Notes: generated by a model not told the origin, from the sequence alone. Shown: positions 24,387-33,063, numbered from the stretch's first letter. The stretch: 64,000 nucleotides of DNA from JAWLBM01 sp041687675 (GCA_041687675.1 JAWLBM010000007.1:62001-126000); one strand, 5' to 3'. Numbers and translations are program-made.

Positions 24387-25922
24387 TCAATGGTGCCCGG
24401 CCATGTGCCGGCCGATGGTGTTGCGGTCCGTCTGGCCCACCGGGGCGAGGTGGGTGATCGTGCCGCCGGACATCACCGCCACCCGGTCCGCCAGTTCCAG
24501 GATCTCGTCGAGGTCCTCGGAGACCAGCAGCACCGCCGCGCCGCGGTTGCGCTGCTCCATGATCTGGCCGCGGATCTCGGCGATGGAGGCGAAGTCGAGG
24601 CCGAAGCAGGGGTTGGCGACGATCAGCACCTCGACCTCGCCGGAGAGTTCGCGGGCGAGGATCGCCCGCTGGACGTTGCCGCCGGAGAGATTGCGGATCG
24701 GCTCGTCGGGGCCGGGCGTCTTCACCCGGTAGGCGGCGATCAGGTCGCGCGCCCGCGCCCGCATCGGCCCGGGCGACAGGAACCCGCGGCTGCGGGCGAT
24801 CGGGGCGAGGTCGAAGGAGCGGAAGGCGAGGTTCTCCGCCACCGACATCGACGGCACGGCGGCGTTGCGCAGCGGCTCCTCCTGCAGCCCGAACACCTTG
24901 AAGCGGGCCATCTGCTCCCGCTCGGGCTCGTAGGGCTGGTTGCGCACAAAGATCCGGCCGCTGGAGAGCGGGCGCTGGCCGGAGAGGCACTCGATCAGCG
25001 CCGACTGGCCGTTGCCGGAGACGCCGGCGATGCCGACGATCTCGCCGGCGTGCACCTTGAGGCTGATCGCCTGGACCGCCGGCAGGCCGGCGTCGTCCTC
25101 GGCGAACAGGCCGGCGAGTTCGAGCACCACGGGCGACGTCTCGAAGGTCGTCCGGGCGGCGCGCTCGCGCAGCTTCATGTCGCCGATCATCATCGAGCTC
25201 ATCTCGGCGACGGTGAGGTCGCGGGCGGCGGCCGAGCCGACGAAGGCGCCCTTGCGCAGCACCGTGACCTCGTCGGCGAAGGCGGTGACCTCCCGGAACT
25301 TGTGGCTGATCATCAGCACGGTGAGGTCGCCCGCCTCGGTCATGCCGCGCAGGAGACCGAGGATCTCGTCGGCCTCCTGCGGCGTCAGCACCGAGGTCGG
25401 CTCGTCGAGGATCAGGAACCGCTGGTCGAGATAGAGCTGCTTCAGGATCTCGAGCTTCTGCTTCTCGCCCGCCGCCAGCGAGGAGACCGGCCGGTCGAGC
25501 GGCACCTTGAAGGGCATCCGCTCCATGAGCTCGGCGAGCGCCCGCCGCTCGCGCTTCCAGTCGATCACCGCCGGCACGTCGCCGCGGGCGATGACGAGGT
25601 TCTCCGTCGCGGTGAGCGAGGGCACCAGGGTGAAGTGCTGGTAGACCATGCCGATGCCGAGGTCGCGGGCGGCCTTCGGCGAGGGGATCTCGACCTTCCG
25701 CCCGTCGAGCAGGACCTCGCCCCGGGTCGGCTGGTAGAAGCCCATGATGCACTTCACCAGCGTCGACTTGCCGGCCCCGTTCTCGCCGAGCAGGGCGTGG
25801 AAGGAGCCGGGCCGCACGGTGATCGAGACGTCGTCGAGCGCCGTCAGCGCGCCGAAGACCTTGGTCATGCCGCGGGTCTCGAGGCCGACGGCGCGCGGGG
25901 CGGGGCGTTCGAGGGCGCTCAT
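24387..25922 (-). CDS. BMP-type ABC transporter ATPase (two nucleotide-binding domains)
   Basis: The 511-residue protein has two ABC domains, as in nucleoside/purine (NupO/YufO-type) importers. Domain 1 has Walker A GENGAGKS, LAAGEKQK as a relaxed signature, and LILDEPTSVL. Domain 2 has the degenerate Walker A GVSGNGQS, LSGGNVQ, and VLIVANPCFGLD in place of a Walker B Asp-Glu, typical for this family. The ATG overlaps the biuH stop by 4 bases. It should energise uptake of a ureide through the two permeases downstream of the BMP protein. Confidence 0.9.
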   Translation of the reverse strand: MSALERPAPRAVGLETRGMTKVFGALTALDDVSITVRPGSFHALLGENGAGKSTLVKCIMGFYQPTRGEVLLDGRKVEIPSPKAARDLGIGMVYQHFTLVPSLTATENLVIARGDVPAVIDWKRERRALAELMERMPFKVPLDRPVSSLAAGEKQKLEILKQLYLDQRFLILDEPTSVLTPQEADEILGLLRGMTEAGDLTVLMISHKFREVTAFADEVTVLRKGAFVGSAAARDLTVAEMSSMMIGDMKLRERAARTTFETSPVVLELAGLFAEDDAGLPAVQAISLKVHAGEIVGIAGVSGNGQSALIECLSGQRPLSSGRIFVRNQPYEPEREQMARFKVFGLQEEPLRNAAVPSMSVAENLAFRSFDLAPIARSRGFLSPGPMRARARDLIAAYRVKTPGPDEPIRNLSGGNVQRAILARELSGEVEVLIVANPCFGLDFASIAEIRGQIMEQRNRGAAVLLVSEDLDEILELADRVAVMSGGTITHLAPVGQTDRNTIGRHMAGHH

Positions 25923-26641
25923 CGGATCGCCTCCAGGAGGTCCGCGCTGCCGGCCACGGCGCCGAAGACGCCGCCCTGCATCTTGATCATCCCCACCGCG
26001 GCGAGGTGGTTCTCCCGGCTGGTCGCCGCGCAGCAGTCCTCCAGCAGCAGGCACTCGTAGCCGCGGTCGTTGGCCTCGCGCATGGTGGTGTGGACGCAGA
26101 CGTCGGTGGTGATACCGGTCAGCACCAGGTTGCGGATGCCGCGCTGGCGCAGCATCAGGTCGAGGTCGGTGGCGCAGAAGGAGCCCTTGCCGGGCTTGTC
26201 GACGATCGGTTCGCCCTGCAGTGGCGCGAGTTCGGGGATGATCTCCCAGCCCGCCTCGCCGCGCACGAGGATCCGCCCGGCGGGCCCCTGGTCGCCGATG
26301 CCGGCGCCGATGCGCTGCGAGCGCCAGCGCTTGTTGGCCGGCAGGTCGGCGAGGTCGGGACGATGGCCCTCGCGCGTGTGGATCACCGCGTAGCCACCGG
26401 CCCGCATCGCCGCCAGCACCGAGCGGATCGGCTCGATCGGCGCGCGGGTGAGCGAGATGTCGTAGCCCATGCGGTCGACATAGCCGCCCCTGCCGCAGAA
26501 ATCTGCCTGCATGTCGATGACGAGGAGGGCGGTGTTCGACGGACGGAGGTCCTTGTCGAAGGGCCAGGCGTAGGGGTCGGCCGCCACGGTGCGGCCGCCC
26601 GCCACCGCCGCGGCCTCGATGCGTTCGTCGGCGAGTGTCAT
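25919..26641 (-). CDS. biuH: Biuret hydrolase BiuH
   Basis: This 240-residue isochorismatase-like hydrolase has D43 (LVIDMQADFC), K149 (DKPGKGSF) and C182 (ITTDVCVHTT). Each lies exactly seven residues after the D36/K142/C175 triad that I recall for the structurally characterised Rhizobium BiuH. The diagnostic block HRPDLADLPANKRWRSQRIG is also shared. It cleaves biuret to allophanate and ammonia. The ATG at 26641 follows AGGGAGG and lies 12 bases after the permease stop. Confidence 0.9.
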   Translation of the reverse strand: MTLADERIEAAAVAGGRTVAADPYAWPFDKDLRPSNTALLVIDMQADFCGRGGYVDRMGYDISLTRAPIEPIRSVLAAMRAGGYAVIHTREGHRPDLADLPANKRWRSQRIGAGIGDQGPAGRILVRGEAGWEIIPELAPLQGEPIVDKPGKGSFCATDLDLMLRQRGIRNLVLTGITTDVCVHTTMREANDRGYECLLLEDCCAATSRENHLAAVGMIKMQGGVFGAVAGSADLLEAIR

Positions 26642-26653
26642 GGCCGGCCTCCC

Positions 26654-27574
26654 TCAGCGGACGATGGAGAGTTCGCCGGGCGCGCCCTTGAGGCTGCGCT
26701 TCGGCGAGATGGAGAGCACCATGATGACGAGGGTCATCACGTAGGGCGCGGCGTTGAAGAAGTGGTAGCCGCGCGAGATGCCGATCGACTGCAGCGCCGG
26801 CCCGAGCGCGCCGGCCGCGCCGAACAGCAGCGCCGCGCCGACGCAGGCGACCGGGTTCCACCGCGCGAAGATGACCAGCGCCACCGCCATCAGGCCCTGG
26901 CCGGACGACAGGCCCTCGGTCCAGGATCCCGGGTAGTAGAGCGACAGGAAGGCGCCGCCGACGCCGGCGAGGAAGCCCCCGGCGGCCGTCGCCAGGAAGC
27001 GGACGAGGTCGACGTTGATGCCGAGGGCGAGCGCCGCCGGGGCGCTGTCGCCGGTGGTGCGCACCACGAGGCCCACCCGCGTGCTGCGGAACGCCCAGGC
27101 CATAGCCAGCGCGAGGGCGATGCCGATCAGGAACAGCGGGTTCACCTCCAGCGCCTTGGCGATGCCCGGGTGGTCGCTCCACCATCCGAACTGGATCGAC
27201 GGCAGCCGCGGCGCGACCGGCTGGATGTAGGCCTTGCCGAAGAAGAAGGCGAGGCCGGTGCCGAACAGCATCATGGCGATGCCGATGGCGATGTCGTTGA
27301 CGCCCTTCAGCCGGCAGATCGCCCCGTGCAGGCCCCCGAGGACCGACCCGGCGAGGCCGGCGACGAGGACGCCCGCCCAGGCGCTGCCGGTCTCCACCGC
27401 GGTGCCGTAGGCGATCATCGCCCCGAACACCAGCGTACCCTCGAGGCCGAGGTTGATGCGGCCCGACTTCTCGGTCAGGCACTCCCCGAGGGCGACGAAG
27501 AGGAACGGCGTCGAGACGCGGATGGCGCCCGCGAGCATGGCGAGGAGGACGGTGGCGAGGCCGGCGTCGTCCAT
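26654..27574 (-). CDS. BMP-type ABC transporter permease, second subunit
   Basis: The 306-residue permease of the BPD_transp_2 family has LTEKSGRINLGLEGTLVFGAM near the N-terminus, characteristic of the NupQ/YufQ-type subunit, and several membrane helices. It starts three bases after the stop of its partner permease and ends 12 bases before biuH. It would be the pore partner for ureide uptake. Confidence 0.9.
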   Translation of the reverse strand: MDDAGLATVLLAMLAGAIRVSTPFLFVALGECLTEKSGRINLGLEGTLVFGAMIAYGTAVETGSAWAGVLVAGLAGSVLGGLHGAICRLKGVNDIAIGIAMMLFGTGLAFFFGKAYIQPVAPRLPSIQFGWWSDHPGIAKALEVNPLFLIGIALALAMAWAFRSTRVGLVVRTTGDSAPAALALGINVDLVRFLATAAGGFLAGVGGAFLSLYYPGSWTEGLSSGQGLMAVALVIFARWNPVACVGAALLFGAAGALGPALQSIGISRGYHFFNAAPYVMTLVIMVLSISPKRSLKGAPGELSIVR

Positions 27575-27577
27575 GGG

Positions 27578-28675
27578 TCAGGCTCCCTTCGGCTTGAACA
27601 CGGCGAAACGGCCGTAGAGCGTCTCGGAGACGAGCAGCACCAGGAAGGTGATGCCCTGGAGGACCAGCACGGTCGCGTCCGGAAGCTCCATCCGCCGCTG
27701 GACGAGGCCGCCGGCCGCGTCGATGCCGCCGAGCAGGATCGCGACCGGCACGATGGCGAGCGGATTATGCCGGGCGAGGAAGGAGACGAGGATCCCGGTG
27801 AAGCCGTAGCCGGCGATCAGCGAGGCGTTGGCCTTGCCGTGGATGGCGGCCACCTCGAAGAAGCCGGCGAGGCCGGCCGCCGCCCCGGCGAGCGCCGTCG
27901 ACACGAGGACGATGCGGCCCACCGGCAGGCCCTGCGCCAGCGCCGCCCGGACGTTTCCGCCGGCGATCCGCGCGGCGAAGCCGAAGGTGGTGCGGTTCAT
28001 CAGCACCCAGGTCGCCAGGCACAGGGCGATGCCGACGACGAGGCCCCAGTGCACCGAGGTGCCCGGGATCGGCCCGATCATGGTCTCCGGCCCGATCGGC
28101 ATCGTCGACGGCTTGTTCGGGTCCGACGGGTCGCGCAGGGCGCCCTCGACGAAGAAGTTGAGGATGGAGACGGCGATGTAGGTGAGGAGCAGCGAGGAGA
28201 TCGTCTCGTTGATGCCTCGGAAGTGCCGCAGGTAGCCGACGAAGCCGATCCAGAGCCCGCCGGCGACGATCGCGGCCGCCGCCATCGCGGCGAGCGTCAG
28301 CGCCGGCGGCGACCAGGCCACCATCGGGATCGCCGCCACCGCGGCCGCGAAGCCGCCGAGCACCAGCGCCCCCTCGCCGCCGATCACCACCATGCCGAGC
28401 CTCGCCGGGATCGCCACGCAGAGCGCGGCGAGGACGAGCGGCGAGGCGCGCACCAGCGTGTTCTGCCAGGAGAAGGAGGTACCGAAGCCGCCGCGCCAGA
28501 CGAGGCCGAAGAACTCCGCCGGGCTCTTTCCGAGAAGCAGCAGGAACAGCGAGAAGATCGCCGCCGAGGCGGCCACCGCGAGGAGCGGGATCACCACGAA
28601 CTCCGACGACCGGCGCAGCCGGTCGAGGGCGTCGGCGACCGGGTAGGACGGGGCGGAGAAGGTCGTCTCGGCCAT
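27578..28675 (-). CDS. BMP-type ABC transporter permease, first subunit
   Basis: The 365-residue permease resembles the NupP/YufP type. It contains VVIGGEGALVLGGFAAAVAA and HFRGINETISSLLLTYIAVSILN and has a short cytoplasmic N-terminus. The ATG at 28675 follows GAGGAG. It is the partner of the permease at 26654-27574. Confidence 0.9.
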   Translation of the reverse strand: MAETTFSAPSYPVADALDRLRRSSEFVVIPLLAVAASAAIFSLFLLLLGKSPAEFFGLVWRGGFGTSFSWQNTLVRASPLVLAALCVAIPARLGMVVIGGEGALVLGGFAAAVAAIPMVAWSPPALTLAAMAAAAIVAGGLWIGFVGYLRHFRGINETISSLLLTYIAVSILNFFVEGALRDPSDPNKPSTMPIGPETMIGPIPGTSVHWGLVVGIALCLATWVLMNRTTFGFAARIAGGNVRAALAQGLPVGRIVLVSTALAGAAAGLAGFFEVAAIHGKANASLIAGYGFTGILVSFLARHNPLAIVPVAILLGGIDAAGGLVQRRMELPDATVLVLQGITFLVLLVSETLYGRFAVFKPKGA

Positions 28676-28697
28676 CTGGCACTCCTCGAGGGCGGTT

Positions 28698-28788
28698 CCG
28701 GGCCGAAGTTCCGGCCCGGGGGAGGCGCGGGTCGCGCCGTCGGCCGGCCCCCCGGGCGCCCCCGGGCCCGCGCGCCCGGCCGGGGGCC
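28698..28788 (-). terminator. Two strong GC hairpins between the BMP gene and the first permease
   Basis: CCGGGCC (28698-28704) pairs with GGCCCGG (28713-28719). A second, imperfect hairpin of about 14 pairs spans 28746-28788 with a C-run arm and a G-run arm. There is no T-run. The second sits where the BMP gene should end and where its stop codon is missing. Confidence 0.6.
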
Positions 28789-28802
28789 GCGCCGCCGCTG
28801 GC

Positions 28803-29894
28803 GTCGATGAGGTAGTCGGTGGCGTTGAGCTCGGGAGCGTAGTTGTCGAGGGAGGCGCCCTCGGCGACGAGCACGCTGCCGTCCTGCTTCATGATCGGGC
28901 CGACGAAGATCGGCTCGCCGCCCTTCACCGCCTCGCGGGCGGCGTCGGCGGCCGCGATCGCCTCCGCCGAGGCGGCGGCGCCGTAGTCCGTGTTGCGGAC
29001 GAAATCGAGGTCGAAGCCGCCGCCGATGAAGTTGGGCAGCGCCTCGCCCGCGGCGAGCTTGGCGGCGTAGTCCTTGTAGATCGTCTCCCACTTGTATTCC
29101 GCGCCGGTGATGAAGCCCTTCGGCGCCAGCGGCGCCTGGCTGGCGTTGTGGCCGCAGCTCATGACGCCGCGCCCCTCGGCGGTCTCGATCACCACCTTCG
29201 GACCGTCCACGTGGCAGGTCAGCACGTCGCAGCCGGCATCGACGAGGGCGTTGGCCGCCTCGGCCTCGCGGACCGGCATCGACCACTCGCCGGTGAAGAT
29301 CACCTGCACGCTGGCGGAGGGGTTCACCTTGCGCACGCCGAGCGCGAAGGAGTTGATGTTGCGCAGCACGGTGCCGATCGGCTTGGCCGCGACGAAGCCG
29401 AGCTTGCCCGTTTTCGTCGACAGGCCCGCGGCGATGCCGTTCACATAATGGGCCTGGTCGAGCTGGCCGAAGTAGGAGCCGGCGTTCGCCGGGTCCGCTT
29501 CCGTCCACAGCGGGGCGGCATGGCGGAACTCGACCTCCGGGTACTTCTTCGCGATGTCCAGCACGAAGGGATTGTAGTAGCCGAAGGAGGTGGCGAAGAT
29601 CAGCCCGGCGCCGTCGAGGTTGATCATCGACTCCATCGACTGCGAGACGGCCACCGTCTCGGCGACGTTCTCCTCCTCGACGACCGTCACCCCCGGCACC
29701 TCCTTCAGCGCCGCCGCGGCGACGGCGTGCGCCTGGTTCCAGCCGAAGTCGTCGCGCGGACCGACGTAGAGGATGCCGACGGTGAGGCCCTCGGCGCGGG
29801 CCGGCAGCGAGGAGAGGAGGCCGGTCGAGAGGGTGAGCGCACCGAGGCCGGTGCCCTTGAGGAACGTGCGGCGGTCCAGATTGCGACGGATCAT
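28803..29894 (-). CDS. BMP-family ABC transporter substrate-binding protein; expected stop codon absent
   Basis: The protein has a Tat-type signal (RRTFLKG) and a BMP-family body: VGILYVGPRDDFGWNQAHA, IFATSFGYYNPF, ISTK-like stretches and NYAPELNATDYLID at the expected C-terminus. At that point (28803) homologous sequence stops after 364 residues, the usual family length. The frame then runs on through a hairpin and into the permease gene as far as 27765 without a stop, and neither other forward frame stops nearby. I end the feature at the last family-like residue. Sequence error in the hairpin or a real stop loss are the alternatives. It is the first gene of the ureide operon; the ligand is probably biuret, triuret or a related ureide. 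Confidence 0.85.
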
Positions 29895-29948
29895 CTGAGT
29901 GCCCCTTGGTTGGTCGGCAGCGGGCAGCCCCGCAGCTGTCCAACGGTA

Positions 29949-29964
29949 AGCAACGGGCGTGCCA
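29949..29964 (-). promoter_or_regulatory. Sigma-54 (RpoN) promoter of the triuret/biuret operon
   Basis: The minus strand reads TGGCACGCCCGTTGCT, matching the -24/-12 consensus TGGCACG-N4-TTGCW at every defined position, with GG and GC separated by exactly ten bases. Transcription would start near 29938, about 44 bases before the BMP ATG. RpoN control normally requires an activator such as NtrC, which fits a nitrogen-scavenging operon. Confidence 0.85.
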
Positions 29965-30083
29965 TGGCCGCCGCCGGGTGGGACTCCTCAAGGATTGCGG
30001 TTTCAGGCCAGAGGCTTGCGAGACGATCGGCGCCTCTCGGGCGCTGCCGCGGACGGCGCCGCCAGGTCGGCCGGCCCCGGCAG

Positions 30084-30108
30084 TTGCATACAATGCATTG
30101 CTCAATGC
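30084..30108. promoter_or_regulatory. Overlapping inverted repeats upstream of the sigma-54 promoter
   Basis: TTGCATACAA (30084-30093), TGCAT-ACA-ATGCA (30085-30097) and GCATTG-CT-CAATGC (30095-30108) overlap about 120 bases upstream of the promoter. TTGCATACAA resembles FCD-GntR operators. The position also suits an activator site, but no NtrC consensus is evident. Confidence 0.5.
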
Positions 30109-30148
30109 CTATGGATTGTGCAGTGCCAACGCGGTTGGCGAAGGCCGC

Positions 30149-30841
30149 TCAGCCCGCGGCGCGCGCGGCGGAGCCGTCGGCCGCGGCGATGTCCTCGATC
30201 TCGGCGGCGTAGGTGGACTTGGTGCGGTCGATGTGCCGGTCCAGCACCGCCAGCGCCGAGGAGACGTCGCCGCTGCGGAGGAGATCCAGCATCTCCAGGT
30301 GCTCCTCGAAGGACTTCTGGGTGTGCATCGGCTTGTGCGCGAGGTGGGTGCGCAGCGCGGCGATCTTGCCGACGTGAAGCCGGTAGGTCTCCTCGAGATA
30401 GCGGTTGCCGCAGGCCTCGAAGAAGACCTGGTGGTAGGCGGTGTCGGCGTCGAGATAGGCGCGGGCGTCGCCGTCGCGGCGGGCCGCCTTCATCGCCTCA
30501 ACGACCCGGGCGAGGCCCTCGCGGAGCCGCTCCGGGTTGCGCTCCAGCGCATGGGCGAGCGCCGCCGCCTCGAGCGCCTGGCGGAGCTCGCAGATGTCGC
30601 GGATCTCGTTGGCGGAGAGGGTGAAGACGGTGACGCCGCGCTGCGGATAGATCCGCACCAGCCCCTCGAGGCGCAGCTGCGCCAGCGCCTCGCGCACCGG
30701 CGTCTTCGACACGCCGAGGCTTTCGGCGAGCTGCCGCTCGGACAACTCCTGGCCGAGCCTGAGGTCGCCCGAGACGATGGCGTCGCGAAGCCGCCGGACC
30801 ACTTCTCCGGCCATGGAGCGCGGCCGCTCGATGGGGTCCAT
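30149..30841 (-). CDS. GntR-family (FCD) regulator, divergent from the SMP-30/ABC locus
   Basis: The 230-residue protein has an N-terminal helix-turn-helix with LAESLGVSKTPVREALAQLRLEGLV, followed by an FCD domain containing DTAYHQVFFEACGN, in which Asp/His residues usually hold a metal. The ATG at 30841 follows GAGGAG. It is transcribed away from the lactonase gene; a perfect palindrome lies between them at 30943. It probably represses the 31-38 kb locus. Confidence 0.88.
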   Translation of the reverse strand: MDPIERPRSMAGEVVRRLRDAIVSGDLRLGQELSERQLAESLGVSKTPVREALAQLRLEGLVRIYPQRGVTVFTLSANEIRDICELRQALEAAALAHALERNPERLREGLARVVEAMKAARRDGDARAYLDADTAYHQVFFEACGNRYLEETYRLHVGKIAALRTHLAHKPMHTQKSFEEHLEMLDLLRSGDVSSALAVLDRHIDRTKSTYAAEIEDIAAADGSAARAAG

Positions 30842-30942
30842 GGACGCTCCTCTTCCGATTCGACGGTCGGCGATCATAGGCCTCCCCGCGCTTCGCGCCA
30901 GTCCGGCGGCCGGCCCTCGGGCCCTTGACTGCCATCTGGTGT

Positions 30943-30954
30943 CTGGTATACCAG
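30943..30954. promoter_or_regulatory. Perfect 12-bp palindrome, candidate GntR operator
   Basis: CTGGTATACCAG is fully symmetric and matches the TGGT..ACCA pattern of FadR-subfamily operators. It lies 102 bases upstream of the GntR start and 105 bases upstream of the lactonase start, midway in the divergent region. Confidence 0.65.
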
Positions 30955-31058
30955 TTGCAACACGCCGGCTCAAGCGTGGAGGCGCGGGGCCGGCGGAGAA
31001 CCGGCAGGCCGGCGCCGCTCCGCCGGGAGCCGTCCGGACCGTCGAGGGGAGGAGACCG

Positions 31059-31931
31059 ATGCGGGCCGAGCTTGTCCTCGACTGCCGCAACGCCCATGGC
31101 GAGGGCGTGCTCTGGTCGCCGGAGCACGGCCTCCTGATGTGGACGGACATCCACGGCCGCCGGCTGTGGACGATGGATCCCGCAGGCGGCGAGGCGGAGG
31201 AGCAGCCCGTCCCCGGCCGCCTCTGCTGCTTCGCGCCGCGTCGCGGCCGCCCCTGGAACGAGATCGTCGCCGCCTTCTCCGACGGCTTCGCCCTGCTCGA
31301 CGTGGTGAGCGGCGCCAGGCGCGACATCGCCGCCTTCGAGCCGGACCTCGAGAGCACGCGCCTCAACGACGGGCGCACGGACCCCGCCGGCCGGCTGATC
31401 GCCGGCGGCATGGACGAGGGCCCGCGGATGGAGCCGGTCTCCTCCGTCTGGCGGCTCGACCCGGACCTCCGGCTCACCCGGATCATCGACCGGGTGGCCT
31501 GCGCCAACTCCACCTGCTTCTCGCCCGACGGGCGGACGATGTACTTCGCCGACAGCCCCGAGCGCGCCATCCGCGCCTACGACTACGACCCGGCGACCGG
31601 CGCCGTCGGCCCGGTGCGCCGCCTCGCCGAGGTGGACGGGATCCCGGACGGCTCCTGCGTCGACGCCGAGGGGTGCATCTGGAACGCGGTCTGGGAGGGC
31701 TACCGGGTCGACCGGTGGACGCCGGACGGGCGGCTCGACCGCTCGGTCGAGGTGCCGGTCGCCAAGCCGACCTGCTGCGCCTTCGGCGGCCCGGGCCTCG
31801 ACACCCTGTTCATCACCACCTCGCGCCTCGGCGAGACGGCGGAACGGCTCGCCCGCGAGCCGGAGGCCGGCGGGCTGTTCGCGGTCCGACCCGGGGTCGC
31901 GGGGATCGAGACGCCGCCCTTCGCCGGCTGA
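31059..31931 (+). CDS. SMP-30/gluconolactonase/LRE family protein
   Basis: This 290-residue six-bladed propeller lactonase starts HGEGVLWSPEHGLLMWTDI, carrying the metal-ligand Glu of the E-G-P/V-x-W type motif. STRLNDGRTDPAGRL (Asn ligand) and EVDGIPDGSCVDAEGCIW (Asp ligand) follow. It should open a sugar lactone formed during sugar or polyol oxidation. The ATG at 31059 follows GGGGAGGAG. It is first in a run with an ABC transporter and dehydrogenase genes. Confidence 0.88.
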   Translation: MRAELVLDCRNAHGEGVLWSPEHGLLMWTDIHGRRLWTMDPAGGEAEEQPVPGRLCCFAPRRGRPWNEIVAAFSDGFALLDVVSGARRDIAAFEPDLESTRLNDGRTDPAGRLIAGGMDEGPRMEPVSSVWRLDPDLRLTRIIDRVACANSTCFSPDGRTMYFADSPERAIRAYDYDPATGAVGPVRRLAEVDGIPDGSCVDAEGCIWNAVWEGYRVDRWTPDGRLDRSVEVPVAKPTCCAFGGPGLDTLFITTSRLGETAERLAREPEAGGLFAVRPGVAGIETPPFAG

Positions 31932-32004
31932 CCGGCGGGACCAGAGACCCGGACGCCGGCGAAGACCGGCGCCATCCCGGGAACACACCGGAGGAGCCAG
32001 AGAG

Positions 32005-33051
32005 ATGCAGCCGAAAGAGACCATCACCCGCCGGATCGCCCTCGCGCTCGCGGCCGGCGCCGCCCTCGCCGCCCTGCCGGCGATCGCCGCGGAGTACCCG
32101 GCGCCGCAGCCGCTGTCGGAGGGCGCCCAGGCCGACGCCTCGCGGCTCTCCAACGACGGCTCGGTCACCATCGCCTACATGCCACCGGCCACCGAGTTCG
32201 CCTACTACATGGCGATCGGAGAGGGCATCAAGGCGGAGGCGGAGGCGGCGGGCGTCGAGACCTTCATGCTGGCGCCGCAGTCCGGCGCCGACATCAACGG
32301 CCAGATGGGCATGATCCAGGACGTGATCACCCGCGACGTCGACGCCATCATCCTCTCCACCCACGACGAGGCGGCCGCCGCGCCGCTGGTCAAGCAGGCG
32401 GTGGACAAGGGCATCGCGGTGGTGATCGTCAACTCCGACATCACCTCCTTCCCGACCCCTGTGGACGGCGTCGTCGGCTATTCGCAGCGCAAGGGCACCG
32501 CCAAGATGGGCGAGTACCTGCTCGGCAAGCTCGCCGGCGGCGAGGCGACCGTCGGCATCATCGAGGGCCTGCCCGGCTACCACTCCACCGAGCGGGTCGG
32601 CGGCTTCCTCGACGCCGTCGAGGGCAAGCCGGGCATCACCGTCAAGGCCTCGCTGCCCGGCGGCTGGAACGTCGAGGGCGGCAACACGGCGGGCATGGAC
32701 CTCCTCACCGCCAACCCGGACGTCGACGTGGTGTTCGCCGCCAACGACTACATGATCATGGGCGCCGCCGCCGCCGCCAAGGCGCTGGGCCGCTCCGACA
32801 TCCTGTTCCTCGGCAACGACGGCGACACCGCCGCGCTGGAGGAGATCGCCGGCGGCAGCGTCGCCGCGACGGTCAACACCACGCCCTTCGTGATGGGCCA
32901 GATCGCGCTGACGGTGACGCTGGACGCGCTGAACGGAAAGTTCGCCGGCGGCTTCGTCGAGACGCCGACCACCATCGTCGACAAGGACAATGTGACGCCG
33001 GTGCTGCAGAACGCCGAGGCGCTCTATCCCAAGCCGAGCCGGTCCTACTGA
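32005..33051 (+). CDS. Rbs-type sugar ABC transporter substrate-binding protein
   Basis: The 348-residue Peripla_BP_4-type protein has a signal peptide ending LPAIAAE. Diagnostic stretches include IQDVITRDVDAIILSTHDEAAA, GYSQRKGTAKMGEYL and VVFAANDYMIMGAAAAAKALG. The ATG at 32005 follows GGAGGAG. The ligand is probably a sugar or sugar acid, given the neighbouring lactonase and hydroxyacid dehydrogenase. A strong hairpin follows the gene. Confidence 0.9.
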   Translation: MQPKETITRRIALALAAGAALAALPAIAAEYPAPQPLSEGAQADASRLSNDGSVTIAYMPPATEFAYYMAIGEGIKAEAEAAGVETFMLAPQSGADINGQMGMIQDVITRDVDAIILSTHDEAAAAPLVKQAVDKGIAVVIVNSDITSFPTPVDGVVGYSQRKGTAKMGEYLLGKLAGGEATVGIIEGLPGYHSTERVGGFLDAVEGKPGITVKASLPGGWNVEGGNTAGMDLLTANPDVDVVFAANDYMIMGAAAAAKALGRSDILFLGNDGDTAALEEIAGGSVAATVNTTPFVMGQIALTVTLDALNGKFAGGFVETPTTIVDKDNVTPVLQNAEALYPKPSRSY

Positions 33052-33063
33052 CACCTCCCGGAC

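Noticed and set aside
23699..26641. Calling the two isochorismatase-like proteins nicotinamidases or isochorismatases
   Set aside because: The conserved blocks, triad spacing and the atzEGH/atzF context fit ureide hydrolases much better.
27765..28802. In-frame extension of the BMP binding protein through the hairpin into the permease gene
   Set aside because: The extension is Arg/Pro/Gly-rich noise and overlaps a convincing permease gene in another frame. I treat it as stop loss or sequence error.
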